The notes: a model not told the origin generated them from the sequence alone. A stretch of DNA of 64,000 bases from Adhaeretor mobilis (GCF_007741515.1 NZ_CP036263.1:3583178-3647177), one strand, 5' to 3'; numbered from the stretch's first letter, positions 44,971 to 55,175 are shown. Numbers and translations are program-made.

Positions 44971-45954
44971 ATGCAAAGCGAAAACCTAAAAAACCGACTC
45001 CTGCTGGGCATCGGCACCTTCTTATGCGTCCTCTGGATTTCCTTTCCCGTTCGGGTCGACGCAGCTGTTATCGCACTAGCGGGCGATTCAACCGTCGCAA
45101 GCAATAACGGATGGGGCGACGCGCTGTCCAATTTCATACCGACGACCTATACCGTCAACAATCAAGGGATTAATGGGCGCAGTACCAAGTCTTTCATCAA
45201 TGAAGGCCGTTGGCAAAACACGCTAGACCTCAACTCGGACTATGTGTTTATCCAGTTCGGTCACAACGATCAAAAGCTCAATAACTCAAGCTTAGGCACC
45301 TATCCAGATGACAATCCTACCCATGTCACTCCAGGCCCACTCGACCTCTACAGTGGTAATCTGCGAAGCATGGTAGATGACGTGGTGAGTAGCGGCGCTA
45401 CGCCCATACTCTTGACACCCGTAGCTCGCCGGTGGACGCCTTACACCAGCACTCAGGCACAGATCAACATAAACAACTGGCTAGGGGCTACGGACGGCTT
45501 CGGCAACCAATACTCGCTCCTTGATTACGCTGATGCTGTCAAGGCAGTGGGTATCGAAAAGAATGTCACTGTAATCGATTTGAACCAGTTGAGTCTGAAT
45601 CTCTACATCGAGATGATAGGAAACGGAGAGGACATATCTACGTTCGGCCCCCCTGAGGATAACACTCACTTTAGCGCCGTTGGCAGCCTAGCGATTGCCG
45701 GACTCGTGGGGGAATCGATTACAATGCTCTGGGGAGACTTTGACGCCGATGGTGACACAGATGGTCGTGATTTCCTGAGGTGGCAAATCGGTGAAGCTCC
45801 CAATCCACTTAGCCAATCAGACCTAGGGAATTGGGAAGCGAATTATGGGTGGGTGGCTCCGTCCGTGGAGGTGGCAGTAGTCCCCGAACCCACCTACCTC
45901 GTCTTGCTCTTGGGGATCCTGTCTTTAGGGGGTCAGTTTAGGCCGACTAGATAG
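44971..45954 (+). CDS. Secreted SGNH hydrolase (esterase-like) with dockerin-like segment and PEP-CTERM
   Basis: 327 residues from the ATG at 44971 (MQSENLKNR), giving a signal peptide. The catalytic domain is SGNH/GDSL: ALAGDSTVAS (Ser), NNQGINGRS (Gly/Asn), FIQFGHNDQK (Asn) and PPEDNTHFSAVG (Asp-His). Rhamnogalacturonan acetylesterases have this arrangement, so deacetylation of a plant or algal polysaccharide is plausible. LWGDFDADGDTDGRDFLRWQ is a dockerin-like loop, and VPEPTYLVLLLG a PEP-CTERM start. An earlier in-frame Met at 44824 gives a sequence without signal. Confidence 0.85.
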   Translation: MQSENLKNRLLLGIGTFLCVLWISFPVRVDAAVIALAGDSTVASNNGWGDALSNFIPTTYTVNNQGINGRSTKSFINEGRWQNTLDLNSDYVFIQFGHNDQKLNNSSLGTYPDDNPTHVTPGPLDLYSGNLRSMVDDVVSSGATPILLTPVARRWTPYTSTQAQININNWLGATDGFGNQYSLLDYADAVKAVGIEKNVTVIDLNQLSLNLYIEMIGNGEDISTFGPPEDNTHFSAVGSLAIAGLVGESITMLWGDFDADGDTDGRDFLRWQIGEAPNPLSQSDLGNWEANYGWVAPSVEVAVVPEPTYLVLLLGILSLGGQFRPTR

Positions 45955-46408
45955 CGATCCTACACACAAGCCTTCTACGGCATCTTCCTTTGGAGCCGCC
46001 TTCTACTTGCTGTTTATCTACGAATTTCACCTGGCAACGAGACTACACCGAGCCACAAACACTGAATCATCGAATGAAATAAACCCAGAAGATGATTTCT
46101 TTGACAGGTGCTTAAATCTGAAATTAATTTGTGCCTTGGTTCACCGATCTCGCGAGAAGTCTCGGAAACGATCGTACGGATGGCGAAGGAGAATCGCTCG
46201 TGAGGCTACCGGCAGATCCAGGGCGCGACATCGAACCCCGGCCATGACGTTTGCGACTCGACCGTAGATTCTAAAGAACGGCAATTACCGTTTTTGGCGA
46301 TCGGCCTAATCTTAGAACCGATACAGGCCCGCTTAGAACTGATACGGGCCGCACTGTCGAACGTCGACAGGTAACAGAAACTCTTTGCTCGAAGGCACTT
46401 ACGTCAAG
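45955..46408. other. Gap before tRNA-Asp with a short direct repeat
   Basis: This 454-nt gap has no credible gene; the open frame at 46007-46267 is basic and has no ribosome site. A near-tandem 20-21 nt repeat lies at 46311-46351 (cttagaac-c/t-gatac-a/g-ggcc type units). Confidence 0.5.
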
Positions 46409-46482
46409 CGACGCCGACGGGAATCGAACCCGCAACCTCTGGATCGACAGTCCAGTGCTCTAACCAATTGAGCTACGGCGCC
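46409..46482 (-). tRNA. tRNA-Asp (GTC)
   Basis: A 74-nt cloverleaf on the minus strand. Acceptor GGCGCCG pairs with CGGCGTC, the D arm is GCTC/GAGC, the anticodon stem CTGGA/TCCAG has the loop CTGTCGA (anticodon GTC) and the T arm is GCGGG-TTCGATT-CCCGT. No CCA is encoded. The anticodon gives Asp. Confidence 0.95.
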
Positions 46483-46556
46483 ATGATTTCATACAACGGC
46501 TTCATGCAAGTCAGTTATTGTAAGCAGCATCGCTCTTCTGCGAAAGGCTTACCAAG

Positions 46557-46572
46557 TGGGTAAAAAAACCCA
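46557..46572 (-). terminator. Small A/T-rich hairpin downstream of the kinase
   Basis: A tgggt/accca stem with an A7 loop lies about 120 nt past the kinase stop on the minus strand. It is short and weak. Confidence 0.25.
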
Positions 46573-46689
46573 ATTTTGGCACCTGAGCTTTGGTAATGGC
46601 GACGGCTTGAACCATTACTATCGGCCATTGCGAGTAGAAAATATAGTCAGACGCCCCCAGAGCGACAAGCGGGGGAGTGGCACTGATTC

Positions 46690-49600
46690 CTATTTCAGCA
46701 GAGCTTGAAAATCTTCCCGCCCCCGCAGCGTCTCAAAATCCTCATCCTCACGCAGGGTCTTGAGCGTCGGTGCGTTGGAGAAGATCTTGAGCATCCCGGA
46801 TTTGCGGCGGATGTAGCCGTTGTTCTTGAGGTCAGCTAGCCAAATGACGGCTTTGCTTGCGAAAGCTTCAACCAAGGCTTTTTGCTTTTCTTCGGTAAGC
46901 TGCTCGTCCTTGGAAATCCCGTTGATAGCCCGCGCGAGCAACTTGGCAGCAGTGAATTGGTCGCTATCGCGCTGGCGATACTCAACAAATTGGACCATCT
47001 GGTCGAGTAGGAAGTCATACCGCCGCTTCAAGACGAGCTGTCCACTGATCTTCTCGAGATTAGAGAGGGCATAGAGTTTCGAGGTCCGAGCCAAAGTGGC
47101 AATCAATTTGTAGCCCAAAACGATTGCTTCCGACTCGGGCAATTTACTCACTTCCTCGGTTTGACTGGCAACTCGATCGAGTTGCATGATGCCTTCCGCG
47201 AAACGGGCTTCCTGAAAATAGCAATCTGCCCTAGCGATAAAAACGAGTGCCAATTCGTGGTGGGCACTACCGAGTCCAGGTGCTGCTTCCAGCAACTTTT
47301 CAAATGTCTCTTCAGCCACATCGAGTAGCCTGATCGCATCGGCAGCTTTCTTTCGTTCCGTATAGGCCGCAGCTGCGGCGTAGAGAGTCTCGCCCAGGCT
47401 GAATTGGAGATCGATCGACTCTCCGCGACTTTCCTCTTGGTCGGGCAGGGCGGTCAGTGACTCGGCAAAGTAGCGATCGGCTTCTTCCTGATTGCCGAGC
47501 TCGGCGTGAAGTTCCGCCAGCGTTTTCTTTAATACACCCAGACGCATGCGATCGACAGCCTGCGATTGCATTTCCTGGATGAGCGTTTCTGCAATCTCGA
47601 TACCTCGCTCGACACTCTCGATGCCATATTTCCGGTCCGCTTCATAATCGACCCCGATTTTTAGATCGCCGACCTGATTCAACAGATCCGCATACAGGCG
47701 ATAATAGTCAGGCACATCGGGGTAGACCTCGTCGATAGCTTCAACCAGTTCGCGTCCCTCTTCAGCCAGTTGGAGTGCTTTGTTGCCGAGCCCATGTCGC
47801 TGATAGGCGATACTCGTCTGCTCCTTAATCGTCGCGAGCAGGTAGCCGGCGTCGGTGTACTCAGGATCTTCGTCATAGATTTCTTGCAGAATTTCCCCTG
47901 CCTCCTCGTATTTGGCTAGTGAAGTCTCAAATTTCCACAGACCGTTGCTTTCCAGGGACGCATGTTGCAGGAGAATCCGCCCCAGCAAGTAGCGCGTATC
48001 GAGGTCTTCTTCCTCGGTCATATCCGGCTGGAGCGGTTTTTGTTGGCGCAGCTCCCGCATCATTCCCGTTGCTTCGGCCAAACGGGCAGAAGCCTCAGCC
48101 AGGGATCCTTGGGTACGTAGGCGCTCAGCATCACTCGCCAGTGCATAGATCAATGCCCAGTGATAGTCGATTACCTCGGGTGCTTGTGTGACTGCTTTTC
48201 GAAGTTTCTCCAACCCTTGTTGAAGTGGTTCATTCGCTTCTCGAGGACGATGGCTGAAGACGAGCATGTCAGCCCTGTCAACTAATGCGCACGCTTCGAG
48301 GAACTCGTAATTGAGCTCTTGGGGGAATTCCTCTTGCAACTGGGCATAACGCGTTGATGCCGAGCGATAGGCTTCATTCGCCTCATCGACTCTCCCCATC
48401 TCGTAGTAAGTTTCCGCCAGCCGGCTGTAAGCGTTGGCGCGATCGGCGCGTTCAGATTCTGTCTCGCCGCTCATTTGCGAAAGCGTGGCGTAATACTCGA
48501 CAGTGCTCTCCAGCAAGTCGCTTCGAAAACCGCGCATTGCGAAGCTCTTGAGTTCCTCAGCTTGACTTAGCTCCTCATACTGATCGAGCGAGCGTTTCGT
48601 CAAAGCAAGCAATTCCTCAGCGCGTTGGCTCTGCCGGTCGACTTCCTCCTTCGCTTCGACGGCGTGCCGTTCGGCAACGATCGCGTCCTCTTTGGCAGCT
48701 CGTTCGCGTTGGTTGGCTTCAGTGAGCATCCACAGCCCGCCCGCCGAAACGCCTAGCGCTACCACCAACGCCGCAACACTACTGGTCACGATGGTGCGAT
48801 GCTTCTTCACCCAGCGTCGACTGCGAGAAAGGAACGACTCTGGCATCGCTAGAAGCGGTTCATCAGCCAGCCACGCTTCCACATCCTCGCCCAGTTGGCG
48901 CGCTGATGAGTAGCGATCCTCAGGCTTCAGCTGCATCGCCTTGAGGCAAATTGCTTCCAGTCCGCGAGGAATAGCGCTGATTAACGTGCGGGGCTTGGGG
49001 AACAACCCTCGCTGCACACGCATGAGAACCTCGCCGACATCCTTGCCTTCCTGTGGCGGTTGACCGGTGAGCAGCATATACAACGTGCCGCCGAGGCTGA
49101 AGATGTCGCTCGCGGGCCCCAGTTCGTCTAAGCGGCCTGCTGCCTGCTCGGGGCTCATAAAGGCGGGAGTGCCGATAGCTGAGCCCATCTGCGTGGGCGC
49201 TGAGCCAGAACCCGACTGCGGCTGGAGGACTGCTTCTGCGAGTGTTGGCCCCACGAGAATATCCGCCGCCAGGTCGGCACCCGCCTTGCCCATAGCTTTC
49301 GCTAAGCCCCAATCCACTACCAGCGTTTCGCCGTACTGCCCCAGCATGATGTTGCTGGGCTTTATGTCGCGATGCAATACGCCGCGACTGTGGGCGTATT
49401 CGATGGCATCGCACACGTCGATAATTCGAGCAAGTAATCGCCGTAGTTGCAGCTGATCGGTTGCTTGTGTCCACGTCTTATCAGATTGCTGGTGAAATCG
49501 TTCTATCCATTGGCGCAGGCTATCGCCGCGGATGAATCGCATAGCGTAGTAGGGACGACCGTCGGCATACTGTCCCAGTCCATAGATCGGCACCACGCCT

Positions 49601-49872
49601 GGGTGCTCGAGACCGCCGGTAATTTCTGCCTCTTGAAGAAAACGTGAACGGCTGTTGGGATCGTCGGCGTGACGATCCAATAGCTCTTTGAGAGCCACTT
49701 CGCGATTGAGCTCACCATCGCGAGCCACCGAAACTTGGCCCAGTCCACCAGCAGCGTGCGGACGGAGCACCGCATAGCGAACGTCCTCGCTGGACGCTTG
49801 CGCCTTGGGCGTTGCTACCGTGGCGTGAACGTCGTTAGCCGCTTTTGCTTCATTCGGATTGGGATCAGCCAT
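46690..49872 (-). CDS. Membrane Ser/Thr protein kinase with C-terminal repeat domain
   Basis: 1060 residues. The kinase domain occupies about residues 30-345: VALKEL (Lys62), HRDIKPSN (167-174) and DWGLAK (187-192, DWG in place of DFG), then GTPAFMSPEQAAG. A membrane helix spans about 360-382. The remainder (about 390-1060) is helical, coiled first and then TPR-like (RLAETYYEMGRVDEANEAYRSA, ASARLAEATGMM). The Trp variant of DFG is frequent in planctomycete kinases. It probably senses something outside or binds partners through the TPRs. An FHA cyclase gene lies 233 nt upstream on the same strand. Confidence 0.93.
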   Translation of the reverse strand: MADPNPNEAKAANDVHATVATPKAQASSEDVRYAVLRPHAAGGLGQVSVARDGELNREVALKELLDRHADDPNSRSRFLQEAEITGGLEHPGVVPIYGLGQYADGRPYYAMRFIRGDSLRQWIERFHQQSDKTWTQATDQLQLRRLLARIIDVCDAIEYAHSRGVLHRDIKPSNIMLGQYGETLVVDWGLAKAMGKAGADLAADILVGPTLAEAVLQPQSGSGSAPTQMGSAIGTPAFMSPEQAAGRLDELGPASDIFSLGGTLYMLLTGQPPQEGKDVGEVLMRVQRGLFPKPRTLISAIPRGLEAICLKAMQLKPEDRYSSARQLGEDVEAWLADEPLLAMPESFLSRSRRWVKKHRTIVTSSVAALVVALGVSAGGLWMLTEANQRERAAKEDAIVAERHAVEAKEEVDRQSQRAEELLALTKRSLDQYEELSQAEELKSFAMRGFRSDLLESTVEYYATLSQMSGETESERADRANAYSRLAETYYEMGRVDEANEAYRSASTRYAQLQEEFPQELNYEFLEACALVDRADMLVFSHRPREANEPLQQGLEKLRKAVTQAPEVIDYHWALIYALASDAERLRTQGSLAEASARLAEATGMMRELRQQKPLQPDMTEEEDLDTRYLLGRILLQHASLESNGLWKFETSLAKYEEAGEILQEIYDEDPEYTDAGYLLATIKEQTSIAYQRHGLGNKALQLAEEGRELVEAIDEVYPDVPDYYRLYADLLNQVGDLKIGVDYEADRKYGIESVERGIEIAETLIQEMQSQAVDRMRLGVLKKTLAELHAELGNQEEADRYFAESLTALPDQEESRGESIDLQFSLGETLYAAAAAYTERKKAADAIRLLDVAEETFEKLLEAAPGLGSAHHELALVFIARADCYFQEARFAEGIMQLDRVASQTEEVSKLPESEAIVLGYKLIATLARTSKLYALSNLEKISGQLVLKRRYDFLLDQMVQFVEYRQRDSDQFTAAKLLARAINGISKDEQLTEEKQKALVEAFASKAVIWLADLKNNGYIRRKSGMLKIFSNAPTLKTLREDEDFETLRGREDFQALLK

Positions 49873-50105
49873 GATTCAACAGCCAAGGGGGCGAAAAACA
49901 CCAAGAATATACTCGTAAGTCAGACCTACAAGGAGTGACATCCATTCTGATTGTACGGGAGGGAACAGAGTGAGCAGAGAAGAACAACCACTGGACTCTG
50001 TTCTCCAAGACAAACTTTTCTCTCGGTGATCCCTGTTCAAAAAAAACTTCTTGGTACTTTTGGAGTCCTTGGCGGTTCAAAATATTTCACGACGGAAGGC
50101 ACGAT
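49873..50105. repeat. Gap with two inverted copies of a 'ccaagg' repeat
   Basis: Between kinase and cyclase, a copy at 49879-49910 (agccaagg...ccaagaat) is followed by an inverse copy at 50050-50090 (cttggtac...gtccttggcggttc). The units resemble a 'ccgccaaggacgccaag' intergenic repeat frequent in planctomycetes. The two copies frame a short region with no gene. Confidence 0.45.
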
Positions 50106-51992
50106 CTACTTCCCAGGCAACTGCCAGATGCTCGTGTTGCCGTGGTGCCCTGCGCTGGCGGCGTCCTCGACGCGCCGGGCGAGAGATGCGATGGCTCGGT
50201 CTTCGGGATAATCAAGCGCCAAGACATTGACCAGCGCCATCGCATCGTCGATCAGCTCATTTTCCAAAGCACCAAGTGCTTGCTCGTAGCGTTGGCAACG
50301 CACATCCCAATCCTCAGGTGGATGGGCTATAAGTTGAAAGAGGTCAATCGGCTGCTTAATGTTCACGACATTCACCCGACCTAAGCGTCGGGCGATCACA
50401 CCTTCAGGTAGCGTTTCTAAGGTGCTTGACGTAACTAGGCAATCGGCCCCGAGATACTTGCTGGCGCCTTGCACGCGACTAGCAAGGTTCACCGTACCGC
50501 CGAGAGGGCCGTACTTGAACTTCTGTCGCGAACCGGTGTTGCCCACGCGGGCAATACCGGAGTTCAGGCCAACGCCGATTTTGATTTTCTCACCGAGCAA
50601 CTCTTGCCAGTTCTCGTTCACGCCTTGTAGAGCTTCGCCCATTTGACGGGCAGCTTGGCAAGCAAGCGTTGCGTGATTGGGTTGGGGAACAGGAGCGCCC
50701 CACATGGCCATCAGTTCGTCGCCTATGTAGTCGACCAGAACACCATCGTGGTCGAGCACGCACTCGCTGAGGGCGCCCATCGTTTCCTGAATGAGCTGCA
50801 TGGTTTTCTCAGGGCCTAGCTGCTCGCTTATCCGGCTGAATCCGCGGATATCAGCAAAGAGCACGGTCACATCGGCATCGCGTCCTTCGAGCAGCTTGGG
50901 ATCGCGTTCCAGCTGCTCTGCCAGTTGTGGAGTGAAAAACTGCTCGAATTGCACACGCGCAGCAATGGCGGCCTGCTCCTCCTTCAAGCGAGCCAAGCCG
51001 GCGGCGATTCCCGTAGCCAACAGCTCAACGAGCTTCGCTTCGAACGGGCTGATGTCGGGCACACCACCGGCAACGGTCGTCCCGCGGCGATCTCCATACA
51101 ATGCACCGATGACATTGCCCTCACCATTGAGAATGGGCGCGGCGACCAAGGCAGTCACATCTTGTAGACTGCGCGGCGTGTCGGATCCCATGTTGGGCAC
51201 GTGACGAAACGTACGGCGCTCCGTGCGAACCCTCGAGAGCAGCGTCTGGCTCGGCGCCCAGTCGGACTCGGCAGTACCTTCTCCGTTTGTGCCCACTACA
51301 TTTGATTTTAGCGCATCGATGAACCAGCGATCATCCTGGAAGCGAATCATGGCAGCGGTGTCCAAACGCACAATCCTGACGACCGCTGCGGCGGCTTGCT
51401 CGGGGAAGTCTTGCGAGCTAGCAGCACTCTGAAAAACGTTCAGCACCGTTTCCAACCAACGTAGTAAAGAGGCCTCGTCGAGAGTTGCCCCCTCGTTCAG
51501 CAGTGTCACTTCATTGACAGGTGCCGATTTGCCTGGTGCGACGGTGCGCTCGGGCAGGCCTTCGAAATCGAGGGCGTCCTCATCTTCGGGCGGGTCGACT
51601 CGCACAGCGTATTCGCCAAATTGAACGAGCACCGGAATCGTAGCCGGGGCTTTCTCACCCGGCTGGAGAGTCGTGTGTGGGGAAATGAGTACCGACAGGG
51701 TGCCGCTCAAGTTGGTAATTTCTACGCTGGCGTCGTCGAGGGGGCGTAGCAGGACATGCGATCGCGAAACTTCGACATCGTCGATCGGTGTGACGATAAG
51801 CCGAGCGTTATCAGAATGCTCGACCCGGACCACGGCCTCAGGCTCTCCTTCGCGTTGTCTGCCAATTTCCAGCGACGTGTCGAGAACCGTGGCGAGAATA
51901 CGCTGCCGATGGTGATACACGAACACCGGTGGGGCAAATTTCGGGGGCTCTGCTAGCTCCCCCTCACTGGCGTGATCCGTGGTAGTTGACAT
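50106..51992 (-). CDS. FHA-GAF class III nucleotide cyclase
   Basis: 628 residues. An N-terminal FHA-like domain (about 40-140; VSRSHVLLRPL and ITNLSGTLSVLI) is followed by a GAF domain (about 170-340) and a class III cyclase domain (about 375-575). Metal ligands are in FADIRGFS and DYIGDELMAMWG; the Asn/Arg pair is in GTVNLASRVQ. KYGPLGGTVN replaces the usual YTxIGD, so the purine-specifying position is altered. It likely makes cAMP in the cytoplasm. Neighbouring a Ser/Thr kinase suggests FHA binding of a phosphothreonine. Confidence 0.9.
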   Translation of the reverse strand: MSTTTDHASEGELAEPPKFAPPVFVYHHRQRILATVLDTSLEIGRQREGEPEAVVRVEHSDNARLIVTPIDDVEVSRSHVLLRPLDDASVEITNLSGTLSVLISPHTTLQPGEKAPATIPVLVQFGEYAVRVDPPEDEDALDFEGLPERTVAPGKSAPVNEVTLLNEGATLDEASLLRWLETVLNVFQSAASSQDFPEQAAAAVVRIVRLDTAAMIRFQDDRWFIDALKSNVVGTNGEGTAESDWAPSQTLLSRVRTERRTFRHVPNMGSDTPRSLQDVTALVAAPILNGEGNVIGALYGDRRGTTVAGGVPDISPFEAKLVELLATGIAAGLARLKEEQAAIAARVQFEQFFTPQLAEQLERDPKLLEGRDADVTVLFADIRGFSRISEQLGPEKTMQLIQETMGALSECVLDHDGVLVDYIGDELMAMWGAPVPQPNHATLACQAARQMGEALQGVNENWQELLGEKIKIGVGLNSGIARVGNTGSRQKFKYGPLGGTVNLASRVQGASKYLGADCLVTSSTLETLPEGVIARRLGRVNVVNIKQPIDLFQLIAHPPEDWDVRCQRYEQALGALENELIDDAMALVNVLALDYPEDRAIASLARRVEDAASAGHHGNTSIWQLPGK

Positions 51993-52153
51993 GGCTGATT
52001 TTAGAGCGATAAGGTCTCATTGCTGAAAAGCGGAAAGTTGCGAGCAAACGCTTCGCTGGCAGCCCGTTTGCAAGTTACCGCAACACAACTATCTTAACCC
52101 AAGAGAATTGATTCTCCAAAGCCATCATGCTAGTGGTTGCAGGAGTACAGGCT

Positions 52154-54817
52154 TTACTTCTGCTTCCTGACTACCGCCAGCCAATCCTGCTGGGGCTCGT
52201 TGGGCGGCAACCCGAGGCCCACTTCCTTGCCGCCTGCTATTTGAGTGACTGAGCCGGTCGCCATGTCGCCACCGTTACGGGGATCGAACCAGGAGATTTC
52301 GTACTGGCCATCTTCCTCACTAAGATCGAGCTTTGCCTCACCCCCGGTCGGCAGATAGACAAGATAGACTTCCCCAGGCTTGGCCAGGCAGTAACGACTA
52401 TTGTCGTGCTTAGGATTGCCGACCAGATCGTCACGGCAGCTCATCGCTTCAAGCGGCAGATCGTCGCGTTCAAAGAACGAACGAGCGATGCGGCCATACT
52501 GCCAGGACCGCTGGCGACTACGAAAGTCTTCACACCCGAGATCATTCTCTGGCAACTTATAGCCGAAGTAGTATTCCACCCCGGCACCACCCGCCATCAG
52601 CGTTCCCCACAGCGTATGTTTGCGAATGTCATGGAGATCGTACTTGCGACTCTTGCCATCGGTAGCATAGCCATCGGACACTTCCCCCGCCTTGGTCTTG
52701 TACCCTGGATCTGGCGGCACGCCCATGCCTGCCGGGCCTTGTTCGTCGTTACAGGCGACCCAAATTTTGCCTGCCGCTGCAGACTCAGCGATCCATTGCT
52801 GCGTACGCTGATGTGATTGATTCCAATGGTTTTGCAGGGAAACGCCGGTAAGCACTGATTTCTCACCCAACAGCGGACGGTAGACCTTCTCCTGTTGTTG
52901 AGGATACGTATGAATGACGATGAGATGATCGAATGGATCGACTTCCCGCAGATAGTTGGCCATCTGGCGCTGCACTTCAGGAGACTGCGTGTTTTCTTCG
53001 CCAAGATTCCAATTCAGGGCAAGTTGGTAGCCGAACCGGGCAATCAGTTCACGGAAATAGAGCTTCCGCTCCACACCCAGTTCGCCACCGTCTAATGCCG
53101 CGACAACTTCGCCGGTTTTTCCACCCCGGCCGGTGTTCTGATCGTCGTTCTCGGTTTCTTGCAGCTTGAAGTGCAGGAACACTCCCTGAGTTTGTGCATG
53201 GTCAAAAACCCGTTGCCATTGATCGAGCTTGGAGCAGTCGTAGTGCAATTTGTCGTCAGCAGCGATCATCGGCCACACATTGTTGCCGTCGCCTCCAACG
53301 TTGTAGGGTATAAACGAAATCGAATTAGCTCCCTGTTCTGCCAAATAGTTCATCGCCCCGATAAGCCCCTTGCCTTTGCCCTGTTGCCAAGTGGGATCGC
53401 CTGCGCGCCAATCCTGAATGTGGGGCTGCCATGTTTTCAGCGGTACGTTCTTCTTGTGGGCCGTGGTGCCGTCGAAGTCTGTGTATGCCAGTAGCGTTTC
53501 GGGAGAATCCGCCCCGACTTTCAAGAACGGCCTACCGGTGTCAGCGAATTGCAAGTATCGCTTACCGACATAATTCAGACGCCCCATCTCGGTAAAACCA
53601 ACCTGCTTCCCAGTTGGTTCCAAGACGACGAAGGACCCTGTCAAGTTTTTTCCGGTCAGACAATGAAGAGCCCGTAAGGCGTTCGTGTCATCTGGCCGTG
53701 TGGTGCTCATTGCGATCTGCCGACCCTGAGCAAACTCTACCCGATAGTGCCACTTTCCAGGCATATCAGGGCGAAAGTCGGCGCGCCATTTCGTGCCTGA
53801 CTCCGCGGAAGTTTCACCCGCATTACCATCGGTTGCGAAATACCCCGGCACGGCATAAGACAATTGCTTTTCATCAGGACTTTGCAGATCGCGGGTGAAG
53901 TACACCGTCATACGGTAGTCGATAAAAGGATTAGGCTTATTGTCGCGCTCATGGGCGTAGGGCCCGTCGAGCGTCACTGATACGCGGTGCCAGGGCAGCA
54001 TTTCGCCCTCGACAGTCACCTCACCGTTACCATCCGATTGACGGGGCAAGACTAGCGGTGGCAGCGGCGACTTTGGCTTAGTCGCAGCCTTCTTGCTTGT
54101 TGCTTTATAGGCTGCTTCATAACCTTTTGGCTTGAAATCCCTATCGGTCGTCAGCAGCCACTTATCGAATTCAAAGCCATCTTCCCGCATCGAGAATTGG
54201 ACCGTGTGTGCGCCCGGCTTGTCGATCTCAAGATAAATCTGGTGAGGTACGCCGCAATGCTGCTTGGCAGTTCGCTGGCGGCTTTCCCAGTGCCAGCGGT
54301 TCTTGCCGACACACCACTGCATGCGCTTGCCGCTCTCGGGCCACTTGCCATCAAGACCGACATGGATACCGTTGTCCTCGCCGCCTGTGGAATAGCCCCT
54401 CGCCCAAACATAATACCTGCCGGGAGTTTGGAAGTTGACTCGATACTCCAGCACGGCCATCTCTCCCGGCTTTTCCGTGAAGTTCTCGCCGTGAATTAAC
54501 TTGTGGCCGTGATTGCGACGCGTGTCAGGAAGGACTTCGAGATAGGCCTTGCCGCTAGCCCCGGCGGCATGATTGGGATCGCCATCGGCAGAGGCTTTGG
54601 GAGTTTCTTCGGGGGTCGTCAATCGCCAGGAGCGCTTGTCCGTGTTTGACTGATTGAAAAAGTTCTCTGCCTCAACTTCAATGTAGCCAGCGGATTCTTG
54701 CTGGACTTCCTGAGTGTCCGCGGCTGCTACCGGTGGCAAAGCGGGAAGCGTGGTTCCGACAGTAATCAAAGCGAAATAAACGCGTAGCCGCGTAGTTCGT
54801 ACTGTAAGTTCTTTCAC
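52154..54817 (-). CDS. Large secreted DUF5060/DUF4038-type glycoside hydrolase-like protein
   Basis: 887 residues starting at a GTG preceded by AGGAG. A signal peptide (about 1-33) is followed by a jelly-roll domain (about 45-230, KAYLEVLPDTRRN), a DUF5060-type beta domain (about 265-375, PFIDYRMTVYFTRD) and a TIM barrel (about 430-790, RPFLKVGADSPETLL and NWNLGEENTQS). The Glu pair in NLGEEN is a candidate for catalysis. A C-terminal beta domain (about 800-880) closes the protein. Family members degrade polysaccharides; the substrate is unknown. Confidence 0.82.
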   Translation of the reverse strand: MKELTVRTTRLRVYFALITVGTTLPALPPVAAADTQEVQQESAGYIEVEAENFFNQSNTDKRSWRLTTPEETPKASADGDPNHAAGASGKAYLEVLPDTRRNHGHKLIHGENFTEKPGEMAVLEYRVNFQTPGRYYVWARGYSTGGEDNGIHVGLDGKWPESGKRMQWCVGKNRWHWESRQRTAKQHCGVPHQIYLEIDKPGAHTVQFSMREDGFEFDKWLLTTDRDFKPKGYEAAYKATSKKAATKPKSPLPPLVLPRQSDGNGEVTVEGEMLPWHRVSVTLDGPYAHERDNKPNPFIDYRMTVYFTRDLQSPDEKQLSYAVPGYFATDGNAGETSAESGTKWRADFRPDMPGKWHYRVEFAQGRQIAMSTTRPDDTNALRALHCLTGKNLTGSFVVLEPTGKQVGFTEMGRLNYVGKRYLQFADTGRPFLKVGADSPETLLAYTDFDGTTAHKKNVPLKTWQPHIQDWRAGDPTWQQGKGKGLIGAMNYLAEQGANSISFIPYNVGGDGNNVWPMIAADDKLHYDCSKLDQWQRVFDHAQTQGVFLHFKLQETENDDQNTGRGGKTGEVVAALDGGELGVERKLYFRELIARFGYQLALNWNLGEENTQSPEVQRQMANYLREVDPFDHLIVIHTYPQQQEKVYRPLLGEKSVLTGVSLQNHWNQSHQRTQQWIAESAAAGKIWVACNDEQGPAGMGVPPDPGYKTKAGEVSDGYATDGKSRKYDLHDIRKHTLWGTLMAGGAGVEYYFGYKLPENDLGCEDFRSRQRSWQYGRIARSFFERDDLPLEAMSCRDDLVGNPKHDNSRYCLAKPGEVYLVYLPTGGEAKLDLSEEDGQYEISWFDPRNGGDMATGSVTQIAGGKEVGLGLPPNEPQQDWLAVVRKQK

Positions 54818-55175
54818 AAGTTTGCTCCTGGAGAGTGCAAATTTTCATTTACAAATAGGCAATCTAGCGGCTGTATACTAGCGTGAAACGCCGCTGGTTT
54901 GCAGGATGGTTCTTTCCGCGTCTCAGTTTCAGGTCTTCACGCACATTGTTTCAGCTCAATGGCCAACAAATACCTCGAATCCCTTGAAACAGACTTGAAA
55001 CAAAAAACCTCTACAAAACATGTCCCATAAGCCGTTACCTCTTCGTAGAGACTCGCAGGCAAGATTAGAGAATTCGAGGACTAAATAGGGCGGAAGTAAC
55101 GGCCCCCACACAGAGACACCTAGCCGTGGTCGAGCTTCGCTGGGTATCATGGACGATGCAGCAAGCGACTTTCAC
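54818..55175. other. Gap between glycosidase-like gene and tRNA-Arg
   Basis: This 358-nt stretch has no credible gene. The 64-residue minus frame (54956-55150) has no ribosome site. Divergent promoters for the large secreted protein and for tRNA-Arg are expected, but none is clear. Confidence 0.5.

Noticed and set aside
46007-46267. Plus-strand open frame of 86 residues before tRNA-Asp
   Set aside because: Arg-rich without fold or ribosome site; looks like chance.
54956-55150. Minus-strand open frame of 64 residues upstream of tRNA-Arg
   Set aside because: No ribosome site and no recognisable feature.
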